A stretch of 64,000 bases of DNA from Aminobacter sp. HY435 (GCF_027568395.1 NZ_JANKZL010000010.1:62001-126000); one strand, 5' to 3'. Positions 36,413 through 44,402 are shown, numbered from the stretch's first letter. Made by a program: numbers and translations. The notes: generated by a model not told the origin, from the letters alone.

Positions 36413-37354
36413 TCATCCAGCGTCCCACACTTTGGCGCGCGTAGATAGAACTGCCCTTAATGCCGTGGCTTGCTGGTCAGTCATGTAGCCATCTATGACC
36501 ACCAAACCGTCAGTGCCGGCCACGCCTTTTGCAAGTTCGCCAATGTAGGCATTCGTCAGGCCAACCTCATCAATCCCCTCATAAACTTCCGTAAGACCGT
36601 ATGGGCGCGCCTTCGAGAAAATATACTTTTCCAACTCCGAATGCTGATGCTTTGCAGTCATCATTCGGCTTAGAAACATGTCGAGCGAAATGATCTTTGT
36701 CGCCGCGCGAGACATCGCGGTGGCCGCAACTGATTTTCCTTTGCCTGTAGGCCCACGCAGAAGGACTACTTCAGGCATTTTTTTCGCGCAGTGATAGATG
36801 CTGCGGGGAATGGGGTCGCTACCAACAAGCTCAGGAGTCGCAATCTGCCGAAACGCGAAGCCCGCCAGCAAGTGTTCTTCAAGGAATCGAAGGCTCGGGT
36901 ACCAAAGTGCCCCGTCGTGACGTTGAATGCGGGTCATTTCTTTACTGTGGTCGTAATTTACTCCGCATTCCAGAATAAGTACGCCATTAGGAGATAAACT
37001 CGCGGCTACCTGCTGCAAAACGTGCAGTGGGTCCAGTTCGTAATGCATAGCTGATGTCCAGAGTACCAAGTCGAAAGGCCCCTGGGGAAGCTTTTGCCAA
37101 CCTTGCTCTATGAACTGAACTCTGCCGTCCCCCCCATAAAGTTCCTTGGCGATAGCCAAAGCGGAGGACGACATGTCAATCCCAACAACACGGCTGGCGC
37201 CCCTGCTCGCGGCAACATTGCAAAAGAAGCCCTCATTGCAGCCCATGTCCAGGACGGCTTGACCTGTGAGATTGTCCGGTATTTTTAACCTCCCGAGTCG
37301 GTGGGAGGAATCTGTCATGCCCTTCTGGTCGGGTGAATGAGTTTGGTATCTCAT
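36413..37354 (-). CDS. SAM-dependent methyltransferase fused to a P-loop NTPase/kinase-like domain
   Basis: The start is ATG 37354 (MRYQTHSPDQKG). Residues ~30-190 form a class I methyltransferase: motif I VLDMGCNEGFF (34-44), acidic GID at 58-60, motif at DLVLWTSAMHYEL. Residues ~195-313 begin PEVVLLRGPTGKGKS, with Walker A GPTGKGKS (201-208) and a possible Walker B GLVVIDGY (283-290). The second domain is about 120 aa, like a small nucleotide or sugar kinase. Such a fusion suggests a tailoring enzyme that both methylates and phosphorylates a small molecule or sugar. The G+C of lines I counted here is 47-57%, below the ~65-73% of neighbours. I do not recognise a named family. Confidence 0.75.
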   Translation of the reverse strand: MRYQTHSPDQKGMTDSSHRLGRLKIPDNLTGQAVLDMGCNEGFFCNVAASRGASRVVGIDMSSSALAIAKELYGGDGRVQFIEQGWQKLPQGPFDLVLWTSAMHYELDPLHVLQQVAASLSPNGVLILECGVNYDHSKEMTRIQRHDGALWYPSLRFLEEHLLAGFAFRQIATPELVGSDPIPRSIYHCAKKMPEVVLLRGPTGKGKSVAATAMSRAATKIISLDMFLSRMMTAKHQHSELEKYIFSKARPYGLTEVYEGIDEVGLTNAYIGELAKGVAGTDGLVVIDGYMTDQQATALRAVLSTRAKVWDAG

Positions 37355-37560
37355 GTAGTTTCTCTGCCTTTTGCGATGCGGAGCATAATGCCCCCTGTCG
37401 TTTGCTATGCCTAAGAAACCTTCCTCAGGCATACATCCGGTCAATAACGTTGCGCTGAGAATGCCATGCAGGGGAAGACAGGCCAATTTCTCATCATCTG
37501 TACTCGCAGTTCATCAGAGAAAATCGATTTTATCTTCGAGTTCATTTCCATCCAGAGTGG

Positions 37561-38286
37561 TCACGCTCCCTTTGTTGCCAGATAAACTTCGGTAAATTCC
37601 CCAATGATTCCGCAGTGATGATCGTGCCATCGCATCACTTCCACGTCCATCCCCGACCATTCGTGGATCATCTCGGCTAAGTCGTAGCCGTAATAGAAGG
37701 TGACTAGCGAACCGGCATCGCTGATGGGGTTGCCATGATACTCGGGTTCGGCGTAGTGCTCGACAGTGCCGTCGGGCTTGTACAGCGCCCGCCTCTCGCT
37801 GGCGACCCGGTCCTTGTAGGTCGGCACCGTGAAGAGATAGGCACCGCCCGGCCTAAGCGTCCTCGCGACTTCGCGCAGCACGTCGGCCGGTTGGTTCACA
37901 TGCTCCATCACGTCTAAGGTGACGACTAGGTCGAAGCTCTCGTCGGCGAAAGTCTGGAGTTCCAAATTCTCGTTCCGGAAGCCCTCGATCTGCTTCGCGA
38001 GCGGTTTATCCGGGAAAAACTGCGAGGCCACATAGCGTGGGCATTCGCGCTTGAGCTTTGGCGAGATGCCGCGTAGGCCGGGCGAAGATTCGTGGATGGT
38101 CAGCTTGCGCCAGTCCGGGAAGCGGCGCGTCAGGACCAGCGCCAGCGCGCGCTCGCGCGGGATCGACCCGCAACCAGAACACAGCAGGTGATCGCGGTAC
38201 CAGTCGTGCTGCGCGGTAAACTTCGATGGTGCCTCGCAGATGGGGCAGTAGCCGGCACGGCTGTAAACTGGAGAGTGCTGGTTCAT
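37561..38286 (-). CDS. SAM-dependent methyltransferase with N-terminal zinc ribbon
   Basis: ATG 38286 begins MNQHSPVYSR. The 241-aa product has a Cys4 ribbon (C14PIC17 and C36SGC39), then a Methyltransf_11/23 domain with FDLVVTLDVMEHVNQPADVL and PGGAYLFTVPTY. The ribbon-methyltransferase layout is typical of enzymes in LPS/EPS and nodulation-like sugar loci. The start ATG overlaps the stop of an apparent epimerase remnant (ATGA), so it was once in an operon with a sugar-nucleotide enzyme. It is followed at 207 bases by the methyltransferase/P-loop gene. Confidence 0.82.
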   Translation of the reverse strand: MNQHSPVYSRAGYCPICEAPSKFTAQHDWYRDHLLCSGCGSIPRERALALVLTRRFPDWRKLTIHESSPGLRGISPKLKRECPRYVASQFFPDKPLAKQIEGFRNENLELQTFADESFDLVVTLDVMEHVNQPADVLREVARTLRPGGAYLFTVPTYKDRVASERRALYKPDGTVEHYAEPEYHGNPISDAGSLVTFYYGYDLAEMIHEWSGMDVEVMRWHDHHCGIIGEFTEVYLATKGA

Positions 38287-38441
38287 GAGAGGGTTCCTCG
38301 GTCTGTAGCCGCGTTCGATCGGCCCGTTTCGATCCACTTGTGAGTCCGATCGAGTCCTTTGTCGAGAGGGTACTGCGGGCGCCACGCACCTTAACGGCCC
38401 ACGCAGCCAAATCGTCACCGACCAGCTGTTGCACGGTTCCG
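38283..38441 (-). pseudogene. C-terminal remnant of an NAD-dependent sugar epimerase/dehydratase, frameshifted
   Basis: In the 155 bases between the amidase stop and the methyltransferase start, one frame gives GAWRPQYPLDKGLDRTHKW ending at a TGA that overlaps the methyltransferase ATG. The adjacent frame gives DGTVQQLVGDDLAAWAV just before it. A one-base shift near 38393 joins the two into a coherent C-terminus of the extended-SDR type (WRPQYPLDKGL...). No N-terminal part is present. This is a remnant call based on my recall of the family pattern; there is no alignment. Confidence 0.5.
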
Positions 38442-39635
38442 TCAGCCTTGCGCGTGCAGGATCTTGCGTCCGAGCTCGATCAGGGCGAGGTCGCTTCCGG
38501 CGGGGCCGAGCAGCGAAAGGCCGAACGGCGCGCCATCCACCTTGCCGATGGGCAGGGTGATCTGCGGCAGGCCTGACAGGCCCGACAAGCACAAAAGCAT
38601 CAGCGCGCGTTCGCGATAGGCCAAAAGCCCTTCAGGCGTCCCGCTGGCCAGCGGCGCCGCCCCCGGCACTGTCGGCAGAAGCAGGAAGCCATCGTCGCCG
38701 AGCATCGCGGCGAACTCGCCGCGGAAGGTGGCGCGCCTGGCTGCCTCGGCGACGTAGTCGGCCTTGGTCACGCTTGCGCCGAATGCGAAGCGGTCCTTGA
38801 CCCCGGGGCCGAGGTCGCGCTCGCCCGATGATATCCAGGCGCCATGCGATTGCCATGCCTCGTAGGCCTGAGTTCTGCGGAAGCACCAGTAGAGTTCGTC
38901 CGCCGACATCGAAAACCTGCTCGGCGACAATTCGGCAACTCCGAGGGCAGCTTCGGCCTGCTTGCGCATGCGCCCGTATTCGGCGGCCTCGGCAGGCCCA
39001 AGGACCAGCGCATCCACGGTGGCAAGCGCCAGCGGCCGGGTGAGGTGGGAGCGATGCGCATCGCTGCCGATCAGCTGTCTTGCGACCATGGCGTAAGTGT
39101 CGATGTCACGCGTGAACCAGCCGAACGTGTCGAAGCTCGGGGCGAGGTCCATGGCCCCGTCGAGCGAAATCAGGCCGTGCGTCGCGCGCAGGCCGATCAG
39201 CCCGCAGAAGCTTGCGGGCGCGCGGATCGAGCCGCCTGTGTCGGAGCCGATGGCAATGTCGGCCAGGCCAGCTGCTACCGCTGCCGCCGAACCCGAAGAC
39301 GAGCCGCCGGGGACGCGCTCGGGGGCTGCCGGGTTGATGGGGTGCGGGTAGTGGGCGTTCTGCCCCATCAGCGAAAAGGCAAGCTCGTCCGTTTGCGTCT
39401 TGCCGACGAATCGGGCGCCGGCATCGAGCAGCTTTTGAACCGATTGCGCGGTTTTCGTCGCTGGTTTGCCGCTGGCAGCCTTTTGCAGGTTGCCGCAACC
39501 GGTCACCAGGCCTTCAACATCGTAGATGTCCTTGACCGCCAGGCGCAGCCCCAAGAGCTCTCCAGTTTCACTATTTAGAACAGTGACTTGCGGTACATCG
39601 AGAAAAGCGTTGAATGGGTCGGACGTCACGAGCAT
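38442..39635 (-). CDS. Amidase signature family hydrolase
   Basis: The 397-aa enzyme has the amidase signature: catalytic Lys in LRLAVKDIYDVEG, Gly-Ser-rich PGGSSSGSAAAVAAG, and SDTGGSIRAPASFCG with the nucleophile and bridging Ser. It hydrolyses a C-N amide bond; the substrate is not deducible (related enzymes include indoleacetamide hydrolase and AtzF-like amidases). ATG 39635 (MLVTSDPFNAF) has no strong RBS. The C-terminus abuts the epimerase remnant. Confidence 0.9.
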   Translation of the reverse strand: MLVTSDPFNAFLDVPQVTVLNSETGELLGLRLAVKDIYDVEGLVTGCGNLQKAASGKPATKTAQSVQKLLDAGARFVGKTQTDELAFSLMGQNAHYPHPINPAAPERVPGGSSSGSAAAVAAGLADIAIGSDTGGSIRAPASFCGLIGLRATHGLISLDGAMDLAPSFDTFGWFTRDIDTYAMVARQLIGSDAHRSHLTRPLALATVDALVLGPAEAAEYGRMRKQAEAALGVAELSPSRFSMSADELYWCFRRTQAYEAWQSHGAWISSGERDLGPGVKDRFAFGASVTKADYVAEAARRATFRGEFAAMLGDDGFLLLPTVPGAAPLASGTPEGLLAYRERALMLLCLSGLSGLPQITLPIGKVDGAPFGLSLLGPAGSDLALIELGRKILHAQG

Positions 39636-39699
39636 CGTTCGAAACCTGTTTACGATGTTTCCAGCATTGTTCGACGATTGAATTTTTTCAACCCGCCAT

Positions 39700-40182
39700 G
39701 AGATTTTAATTGATTGTGACGGCCGCGAGCCATATATCCGCGCTTGCCCAAAGTCGCACGTGCCTGTGGGTGTCCGCCGATCCCTCGAATGGCGAGGAAA
39801 TCGGTAAGGTAACTGGAGCTAACCCCTCCAGTCGATTTAGCGGCCAACCGCAAAATCGAGGACACCTTGAAGCAACGACGGTGCGGGCCTTTCTGGTTCT
39901 CTTCCGGCTGTCCAAAAGCCGGGGTTACTGAAGAGGCACACCTTCATTGCCGGCAGTGCGGAACGGGTCTCCCATTTCCAAGCCAAGGCAGACAAAGCGA
40001 ACCGAAGCCGGGCTGGCCTAGGTTCACCGCCGCGTGAAGCGCATTTGTGGTTCCAGGGTCTCCACAGGCTGGTTCCATCAAGCAGCGATCATGTCTTTGT
40101 CCACCGCGGGATTCTGCGGCCGGGAACGGCTGTCCCGCAGCTTGATGATCTTGCGCGGCAGGACCGCGCGATGGAGAGACCT
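39700..40182 (+). promoter_or_regulatory. Long leader of the ornithine decarboxylase gene, candidate speF-type RNA element
   Basis: This 547-base gap between the amidase and ornithine decarboxylase has no gene I can support. It can fold several stems, the clearest being GCGCGG-CAGGA-CCGCGC at 40153-40169 just before the RBS. A structured leader named the speF motif is known upstream of predicted ornithine decarboxylase genes in alphaproteobacteria, so a homologous element is expected here. I have not verified its consensus base by base; boundaries are approximate. Confidence 0.45.
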
Positions 40183-41316
40183 ATGGCCACTCAGCGCATC
40201 CTCGACTTCCTCGCCACCCGACGTCCGTCCGGCCCCTGCCTCGTGGTCGACCTCGACGTCGTGCGCGACAATTTCCGCGCCTTCGAAAAGGCTCTGCCTG
40301 ACTCCAAGATCTACTACGCCGTGAAGGCGAATCCGGCGCCGGAGATCCTGCGCCTGCTCGCCGGCATGGGCTCGTCCTTCGACACTGCTTCGGTGACTGA
40401 AATCGAGATGGCCATGGACGCCGGCGCTCCGGCCGAGCGCATCTCGTTCGGCAACACCATCAAGAAGGAGCGCGACATCGCGCGCGCCTTCGAGCTCGGC
40501 ATCCGCCTGTTCGCCGTCGATAGCGCCGAAGAGGTCGAGAAGGTGGCGCGCGCCGCTCCCGGCGCCCGCGTGTTCTGCCGCGTCCTGACCGATGGCGAAG
40601 GCGCCGAATGGCCGCTGTCGCGCAAGTTCGGCTGTGTGCCGGCGATGGCTGTCGACGTCCTGCGCCTGGCCAAGTCGCTCGGCCTCGACGCCTATGGCGT
40701 GTCGTTCCATGTCGGCTCGCAGCAGACCGACCTGACGGCATGGGACCGTGCACTGGCTGACGCCAAGATGGTGTTCGCCAAGCTTGCCGAAGAAGGCATC
40801 ATGCTCGGCATGGTCAACATGGGCGGCGGCTTCCCGACGCGTTACCTCAAGGACGTGCCGGCGGCGCAGGCCTACGGCCAGGCCATATTCGACTATCTGA
40901 GCAAGCACTTCGGCAACAGCCTGCCCGAGACCATCATCGAGCCGGGTCGCGGCATGGTGGGCAACGCCGGCGTCATCAAGTCGGAAGTCGTGCTGATCTC
41001 GAAGAAGGCCGACAACGACAACGTGCGCTGGGTGTTCCTCGACATCGGTAAGTTCGGCGGCCTCGCCGAGACGATGGACGAAGCCATCCGCTATCCGATC
41101 GTCACCGATCGCGACGGCGGCGAAGTTGCGCCGTGCGTGCTTGCAGGCCCGACCTGCGATTCCGCCGACGTCATGTACGAAAAGACGCCGTATCCACTGC
41201 CCGTGTCGCTGACTATCGGCGACGAGGTGCTGATCGAGGGCACGGGCGCGTACACGACGACCTACTCGTCGGTCGCCTTCAACGGCTTCGAGCCTCTCCG
41301 ATCCTACGTGATCTGA
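40183..41316 (+). CDS. Ornithine decarboxylase (fold type III)
   Basis: The start is ATG 40183 (MATQRILDFLA), with GGAGAGACCT upstream; the ORF extends 46 codons further into the leader. The 377-aa PLP enzyme has the active-site Lys in YYAVKANPAPEIL, NTIKKERDI, SFHVGSQQ, the Gly-rich NMGGGFP and PGRGMVG, and the catalytic Cys region GPTCDSADVMY at the dimer interface. It makes putrescine from ornithine; some relatives also take lysine. It feeds homospermidine synthase at 15.9 kb. A GNAT gene follows 115 bases later. Confidence 0.93.
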   Translation: MATQRILDFLATRRPSGPCLVVDLDVVRDNFRAFEKALPDSKIYYAVKANPAPEILRLLAGMGSSFDTASVTEIEMAMDAGAPAERISFGNTIKKERDIARAFELGIRLFAVDSAEEVEKVARAAPGARVFCRVLTDGEGAEWPLSRKFGCVPAMAVDVLRLAKSLGLDAYGVSFHVGSQQTDLTAWDRALADAKMVFAKLAEEGIMLGMVNMGGGFPTRYLKDVPAAQAYGQAIFDYLSKHFGNSLPETIIEPGRGMVGNAGVIKSEVVLISKKADNDNVRWVFLDIGKFGGLAETMDEAIRYPIVTDRDGGEVAPCVLAGPTCDSADVMYEKTPYPLPVSLTIGDEVLIEGTGAYTTTYSSVAFNGFEPLRSYVI

Positions 41317-41431
41317 CGGCTCGAAACGGCGCCTGGCGCCAGAGCCGATCAGATCACCCCGACGGGCGTGCCTTGGCGCGTCCGATCGGGTTCGCTTGTG
41401 GAACACATCTCCGCTCGTGAAGGATCGGGAA

Positions 41432-41998
41432 ATGCATACTGAAATCGAAAAAGACACCTCCACCGACATCGTCATCGTCGCCGAAACCGTAGCCGACATC
41501 CCAGCGCGCGAGGCCCTTCTCGACCGCGCCATGGGCCCGAAGCGGCGCAAGAAGTCGTCGGAGAAACTGCGCCGCGGCCGCCGCCCCTCCGAGGGACTGG
41601 CGCTGATCGCACGCAGCGCCGAAGGCACGGTTGTCGGCACCGTACGGCTTTGGGACGTGCGGTTGGGCGAGGGCGGCCCGGCGGCGCTGCTGCTTGGCCC
41701 GCTTGCCGTCGATCAAACGATGAAGAGCGCGGGCATCGGCTCGGCGCTGATGCACTCGGCAATTGCCGAAGCGGGGCGGCTCGGGCACCGGGCCATCCTT
41801 CTGGTCGGCGATGCGCCCTACTATGCACGCTTCGGCTTCAGCGCCGAAAAGACCGGACAGCTTTCGATGCCCGGCCCCTATGAGCGCGAGCGCTTCCTGG
41901 CACTGGAACTCGTGGCGGGTTCGCTCGACGGCGCGAAGGGCGTGCTGAAAGCTGCCGGGCGCAAGCTGAAGGCCGAGCGCGCGCGCCTCGCCGCCTGA
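41432..41998 (+). CDS. GNAT family N-acetyltransferase
   Basis: ATG 41432 begins MHTEIEKDTS, with AAGGATCGGGAA upstream. The 188-aa product has the acetyl-CoA core LGPLAVDQTMKSAGIGSALMHSAI and the fold's LVGDAPYYARFGFSAEKT. It resembles YhbS-type acetyltransferases. Its position after ornithine decarboxylase suggests, but does not show, a polyamine or amine substrate. Confidence 0.85.
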   Translation: MHTEIEKDTSTDIVIVAETVADIPAREALLDRAMGPKRRKKSSEKLRRGRRPSEGLALIARSAEGTVVGTVRLWDVRLGEGGPAALLLGPLAVDQTMKSAGIGSALMHSAIAEAGRLGHRAILLVGDAPYYARFGFSAEKTGQLSMPGPYERERFLALELVAGSLDGAKGVLKAAGRKLKAERARLAA

Positions 41999-42086
41999 AC
42001 CCAAGACGGACGGGGAGGGGCTTGGCCTCTTCCCACAAGGCAAATTCGATCCTGAACAAGTTTCGACGCAAGGCTAGAGCATCGGC

Positions 42087-42110
42087 CCGAAAATCGGACC
42101 CGATTTTCGG
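42087..42110. repeat. Short intergenic palindrome
   Basis: CCGAAAATCGG and its complement CCGATTTTCGG flank a 2-base gap inside a 327-base gene-free stretch (41999-42325). Similar palindromes built on CCGAAAA are common between rhizobial genes; it may also terminate the GNAT transcript. Confidence 0.6.
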
Positions 42111-42138
42111 AAAGCACGATGCGCCAACTCAGTAAATT

Positions 42139-42178
42139 AGAGCGTCCTTTGTGCGTCCATGCGGACGCACGGCGCTCT
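42139..42178. repeat. Inverted-repeat element with GTGCGTCC arms
   Basis: AGAGCG...GTGCGTCC pairs with GGACGCAC...CGCTCT across a 4-base centre. The arm core GTGCGTCC is shared with the repeat cluster at 2457-2866, so both probably belong to one mosaic family. The remainder of the 41999-42325 gap shows no gene. Confidence 0.6.
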
Positions 42179-42283
42179 GTGCCGCGGGCAGGGCTGCCGC
42201 GTCACTTATGCCGTTTGGGGGTAGGGAATTTGCGCCTCAAGGCGCGATGGCGGCAACACACACGGCGCGCCCAGCAGGATTAT

Positions 42284-42315
42284 CAACCCCTCCCGGCGCT
42301 TGGCGGGAGGGGTTG
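42284..42315 (-). terminator. Terminator of the SCP2 gene
   Basis: CAACCCCTCCCG and CGGGAGGGGTTG pair around an 8-base loop, 10 bases after the SCP2 stop on the minus strand. Confidence 0.7.
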
Positions 42316-42325
42316 AAAGAACTTG

Positions 42326-42610
42326 TCAGCCGAGCAATTTGCTCAGGCCCATGGCGACGGTCATGTCGCCCTCGACCTTGATCTTGCCAGTCATGAAAGC
42401 CATCGTCGGGTTCAGGTCGCCCGAGATCAGCGACTCGAGGTTGTCCAGCGACAGCTTGATGGTGCAATCGGCCGGGCCGTCGGTGGTCGAAAGGACGCCG
42501 TTGTCGATGACGATGACGCCGTCGGCGCCAGTGTCGAACTTCACCGAACGGTCGAAGCCGGAACTCTCGACCTTGGCCTTGATCTTGTCCGCGACTGCCT
42601 GAATGCTCAT
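42326..42610 (-). CDS. SCP2 sterol-binding domain protein
   Basis: The 94-aa protein is a single SCP2 domain (KFDTGADGVIVIDNG, DCTIKLSLDNLESLISGDLNP, AFMTGKIKVEGDMTVAMGL). SCP2 domains bind lipids or fatty acyl chains; free-standing bacterial copies are of uncertain role. It is monocistronic with its own terminator. Confidence 0.92.
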   Translation of the reverse strand: MSIQAVADKIKAKVESSGFDRSVKFDTGADGVIVIDNGVLSTTDGPADCTIKLSLDNLESLISGDLNPTMAFMTGKIKVEGDMTVAMGLSKLLG

Positions 42611-42819
42611 GGCTCTCTCCTGATCTGTACGTGAAGGCGCCCGGGCGCCCAGCCTCCCCGGACCATTTCCGGACAATGCCGGCCGCGTCGCAGGATGCCA
42701 ATGCCTATAGCTGGCATCTTACGTTAACGTCAATGCTGATCTGTTCATGCGACATCGACGCCCCCTGACCGGCCAAGCTGCAGGCCAGTCTTTGCACGGC
42801 ACAAAAGCGCTGTGCGGCA

Positions 42820-43368
42820 TCAATGCGCGGAAGCGGACGCCTCTTCGGCCGGCGCGGGAGCCTTCGCAGCCTCTGCCGCAGCCGTCCGTCGCTGGCGCAC
42901 GGCGTTGTCTCGAATGTCGTCCGGGGTCAGGAAGTCGATCTGTTCGACCAGAACCTCGTGCACCATCTTCTCGCCGACGCGCTCGTTGATGCTGTCGCGC
43001 ACGCTGTTGCGAAAGGCGTCGAGGTCGAGCTTGTCGTACTGGGTGAAGTCGATCTGCGGATTGCCGTAGAGATACGAATAGACCTGGTCGACAATCAGCG
43101 ATTCAGGCGGGACCGACATCTTGGCGACCTGCTTGGGCTCGACCGTATAGACGAGACGGGCCAGGAAGTAGCCATGGACGCGATCCCCCTTTAGCAGCGG
43201 CACGGAAATGACGTCGGTCTTGACGTAATCAAGACCGCCGAGCAGCGCCTTTTGTTCCTCTGTCGCCGGCGGCTTGTTGGCGGCCGCCTGGAACGAATAG
43301 AAGACCGCGCCGATGGTCACGGCGACAATCCAGAGCGCCGCCGCGATAAACTTGATCACCGCGCCCAC
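42820..43368 (-). CDS. Single-pass membrane protein at the end of the flagellar cluster, FliL-like
   Basis: The 182-aa protein has one N-terminal membrane helix (FIAAALWIVAVTIGAVFYSFQ). A periplasmic domain (~40-150) has the pattern FLARLVYTVEPK ... LDAFRNSVRDSINERVGEKM, which resembles FliL. A disordered Ala/Glu tail follows. Its start overlaps the 3' end of the FlgN-like gene by 13 bases, so it is the last gene of the operon. The FliL resemblance is by eye; FliL proper is usually encoded beside fliP in rhizobia, so this would be a second, divergent member or a distinct family. Confidence 0.6.
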   Translation of the reverse strand: MGAVIKFIAAALWIVAVTIGAVFYSFQAAANKPPATEEQKALLGGLDYVKTDVISVPLLKGDRVHGYFLARLVYTVEPKQVAKMSVPPESLIVDQVYSYLYGNPQIDFTQYDKLDLDAFRNSVRDSINERVGEKMVHEVLVEQIDFLTPDDIRDNAVRQRRTAAAEAAKAPAPAEEASASAH

Positions 43369-43775
43369 CCGAATTCGCTGGCCGAGTAGGTGCCGTCAGC
43401 TTCGGAACGCTGGATGGCGTCCTTGAGCAGTCCGGCGACCTCGCCGACCGCGCTGAGATGGGCAAGGATGGCACGTTCGTTGGCGGCCAGCTTGTCGCGC
43501 AGGCGTTCGACTCCAACCTTGAGTTCGCCCGGGAAATCGCTGTCGACCAGGCCTTTCGTCGCCCGGGTCAATTCGTAGAGATAGCGGCTCTTGCGCGCGT
43601 TCGACGCCTTGATGTCGAAGCGGATGTCAGTGCGGATCGCGGCGGTCTCTTCTTCGACCGCTTCCTCGATACGGGTGAGGATCGCATCGAGGTTGCCGGG
43701 GCGCGCAGCCTGCGCGGTATCGGCTGCGTCTGCCATGGCCGGGAGGTTCGGCCGGTATTCGGTAAGGTCCGACAT
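43356..43775 (-). CDS. Small helical flagellar-cluster protein, possibly FlgN-like chaperone
   Basis: The 139-aa protein is almost wholly alpha-helical, with an early Pro-containing N-terminus and helices around DAILTRIEEAVEEETAAI and VERLRDKLAANERAILAHL. It ends in an SDGTYSASEFG-like tail (SEADGTYSASEFGWAR). FlgN chaperones have this layout and similar size, and its place next to flgJ and after flgK/flgL in the cluster suits a chaperone for hook-associated proteins. The assignment is tentative. Confidence 0.5.
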   Translation of the reverse strand: MSDLTEYRPNLPAMADAADTAQAARPGNLDAILTRIEEAVEEETAAIRTDIRFDIKASNARKSRYLYELTRATKGLVDSDFPGELKVGVERLRDKLAANERAILAHLSAVGEVAGLLKDAIQRSEADGTYSASEFGWAR

Positions 43776-43858
43776 TGTTTTACCCTCTACTTCTTCGTGT
43801 CAGTGGCGGAGCTATCCGGGCCGCTCCCGAGCGACCTGACCATCTTCCGTTGCAATTC

Positions 43859-44341
43859 CTAGATAAGCGCGGTTGCCTGGCTCGTCTGCTCGTCTAGGGC
43901 AGCCCTTTCGGGACCACCCGAGACCGGTCCGACAGGCACTGCCTTTTCATTCGTGATGTAGTGATCGCGCATGACCGTTCGCGCGATGCCGATGCCGCCT
44001 GCGTCGGCGGTGGCGTCGGCAAGCTGCTGGGCCATCATTGACTTCCACATGTCGCCGGCCATGCCCTTGCCGTAAACGCTCTCGGTGTTCTTGGGCATCA
44101 TGTTTTCGATGAAGGTCTGCAGCACCATGGCTTCGAAGCGCTTCATGCTTTCGTCCGGCGAGGCGACGTCGGGCTTGCGGGCCAGGCCGATGCCGGGGGC
44201 CGCGGCTTCTTCGCCGAGCGAGAACGTGCCCGACGCACCGTTCGACCGATTGACCAACGCGGCGCGCGCGGCCTGGAGGCCGGCAGGCTCGGCGGCCCTG
44301 GCGACGTCCAGAACAATATCGCTGGGTGGTGAAATGGCCAA
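43859..44341 (-). CDS. flgJ: Flagellar rod-binding protein FlgJ (N-terminal type)
   Basis: The start is TTG 44341 (read as MAISPPSDI). The 160-aa protein has the rod-binding domain at ~60-130 (FEAMVLQTFIENMMPKNTE, MWKSMMAQQLAD). It lacks the muramidase domain of enterobacterial FlgJ, as in other alphaproteobacteria, where a separate lytic transglycosylase does that job (one is encoded at 55903). It caps the growing rod in the periplasm. Confidence 0.87.
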   Translation of the reverse strand: MAISPPSDIVLDVARAAEPAGLQAARAALVNRSNGASGTFSLGEEAAAPGIGLARKPDVASPDESMKRFEAMVLQTFIENMMPKNTESVYGKGMAGDMWKSMMAQQLADATADAGGIGIARTVMRDHYITNEKAVPVGPVSGGPERAALDEQTSQATALI

Positions 44342-44402
44342 ATCGGCACGCCTTTTGTTGCTTGGTTACTGCTGATTGTGGCGGGTCAAGCTTGTGGCAA
44401 CC

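Noticed and set aside
39650-39865. A 71-codon minus-strand ORF upstream of ornithine decarboxylase
   Set aside because: The frame has no RBS or known domain and lies in the presumed RNA leader region; kept as intergenic.
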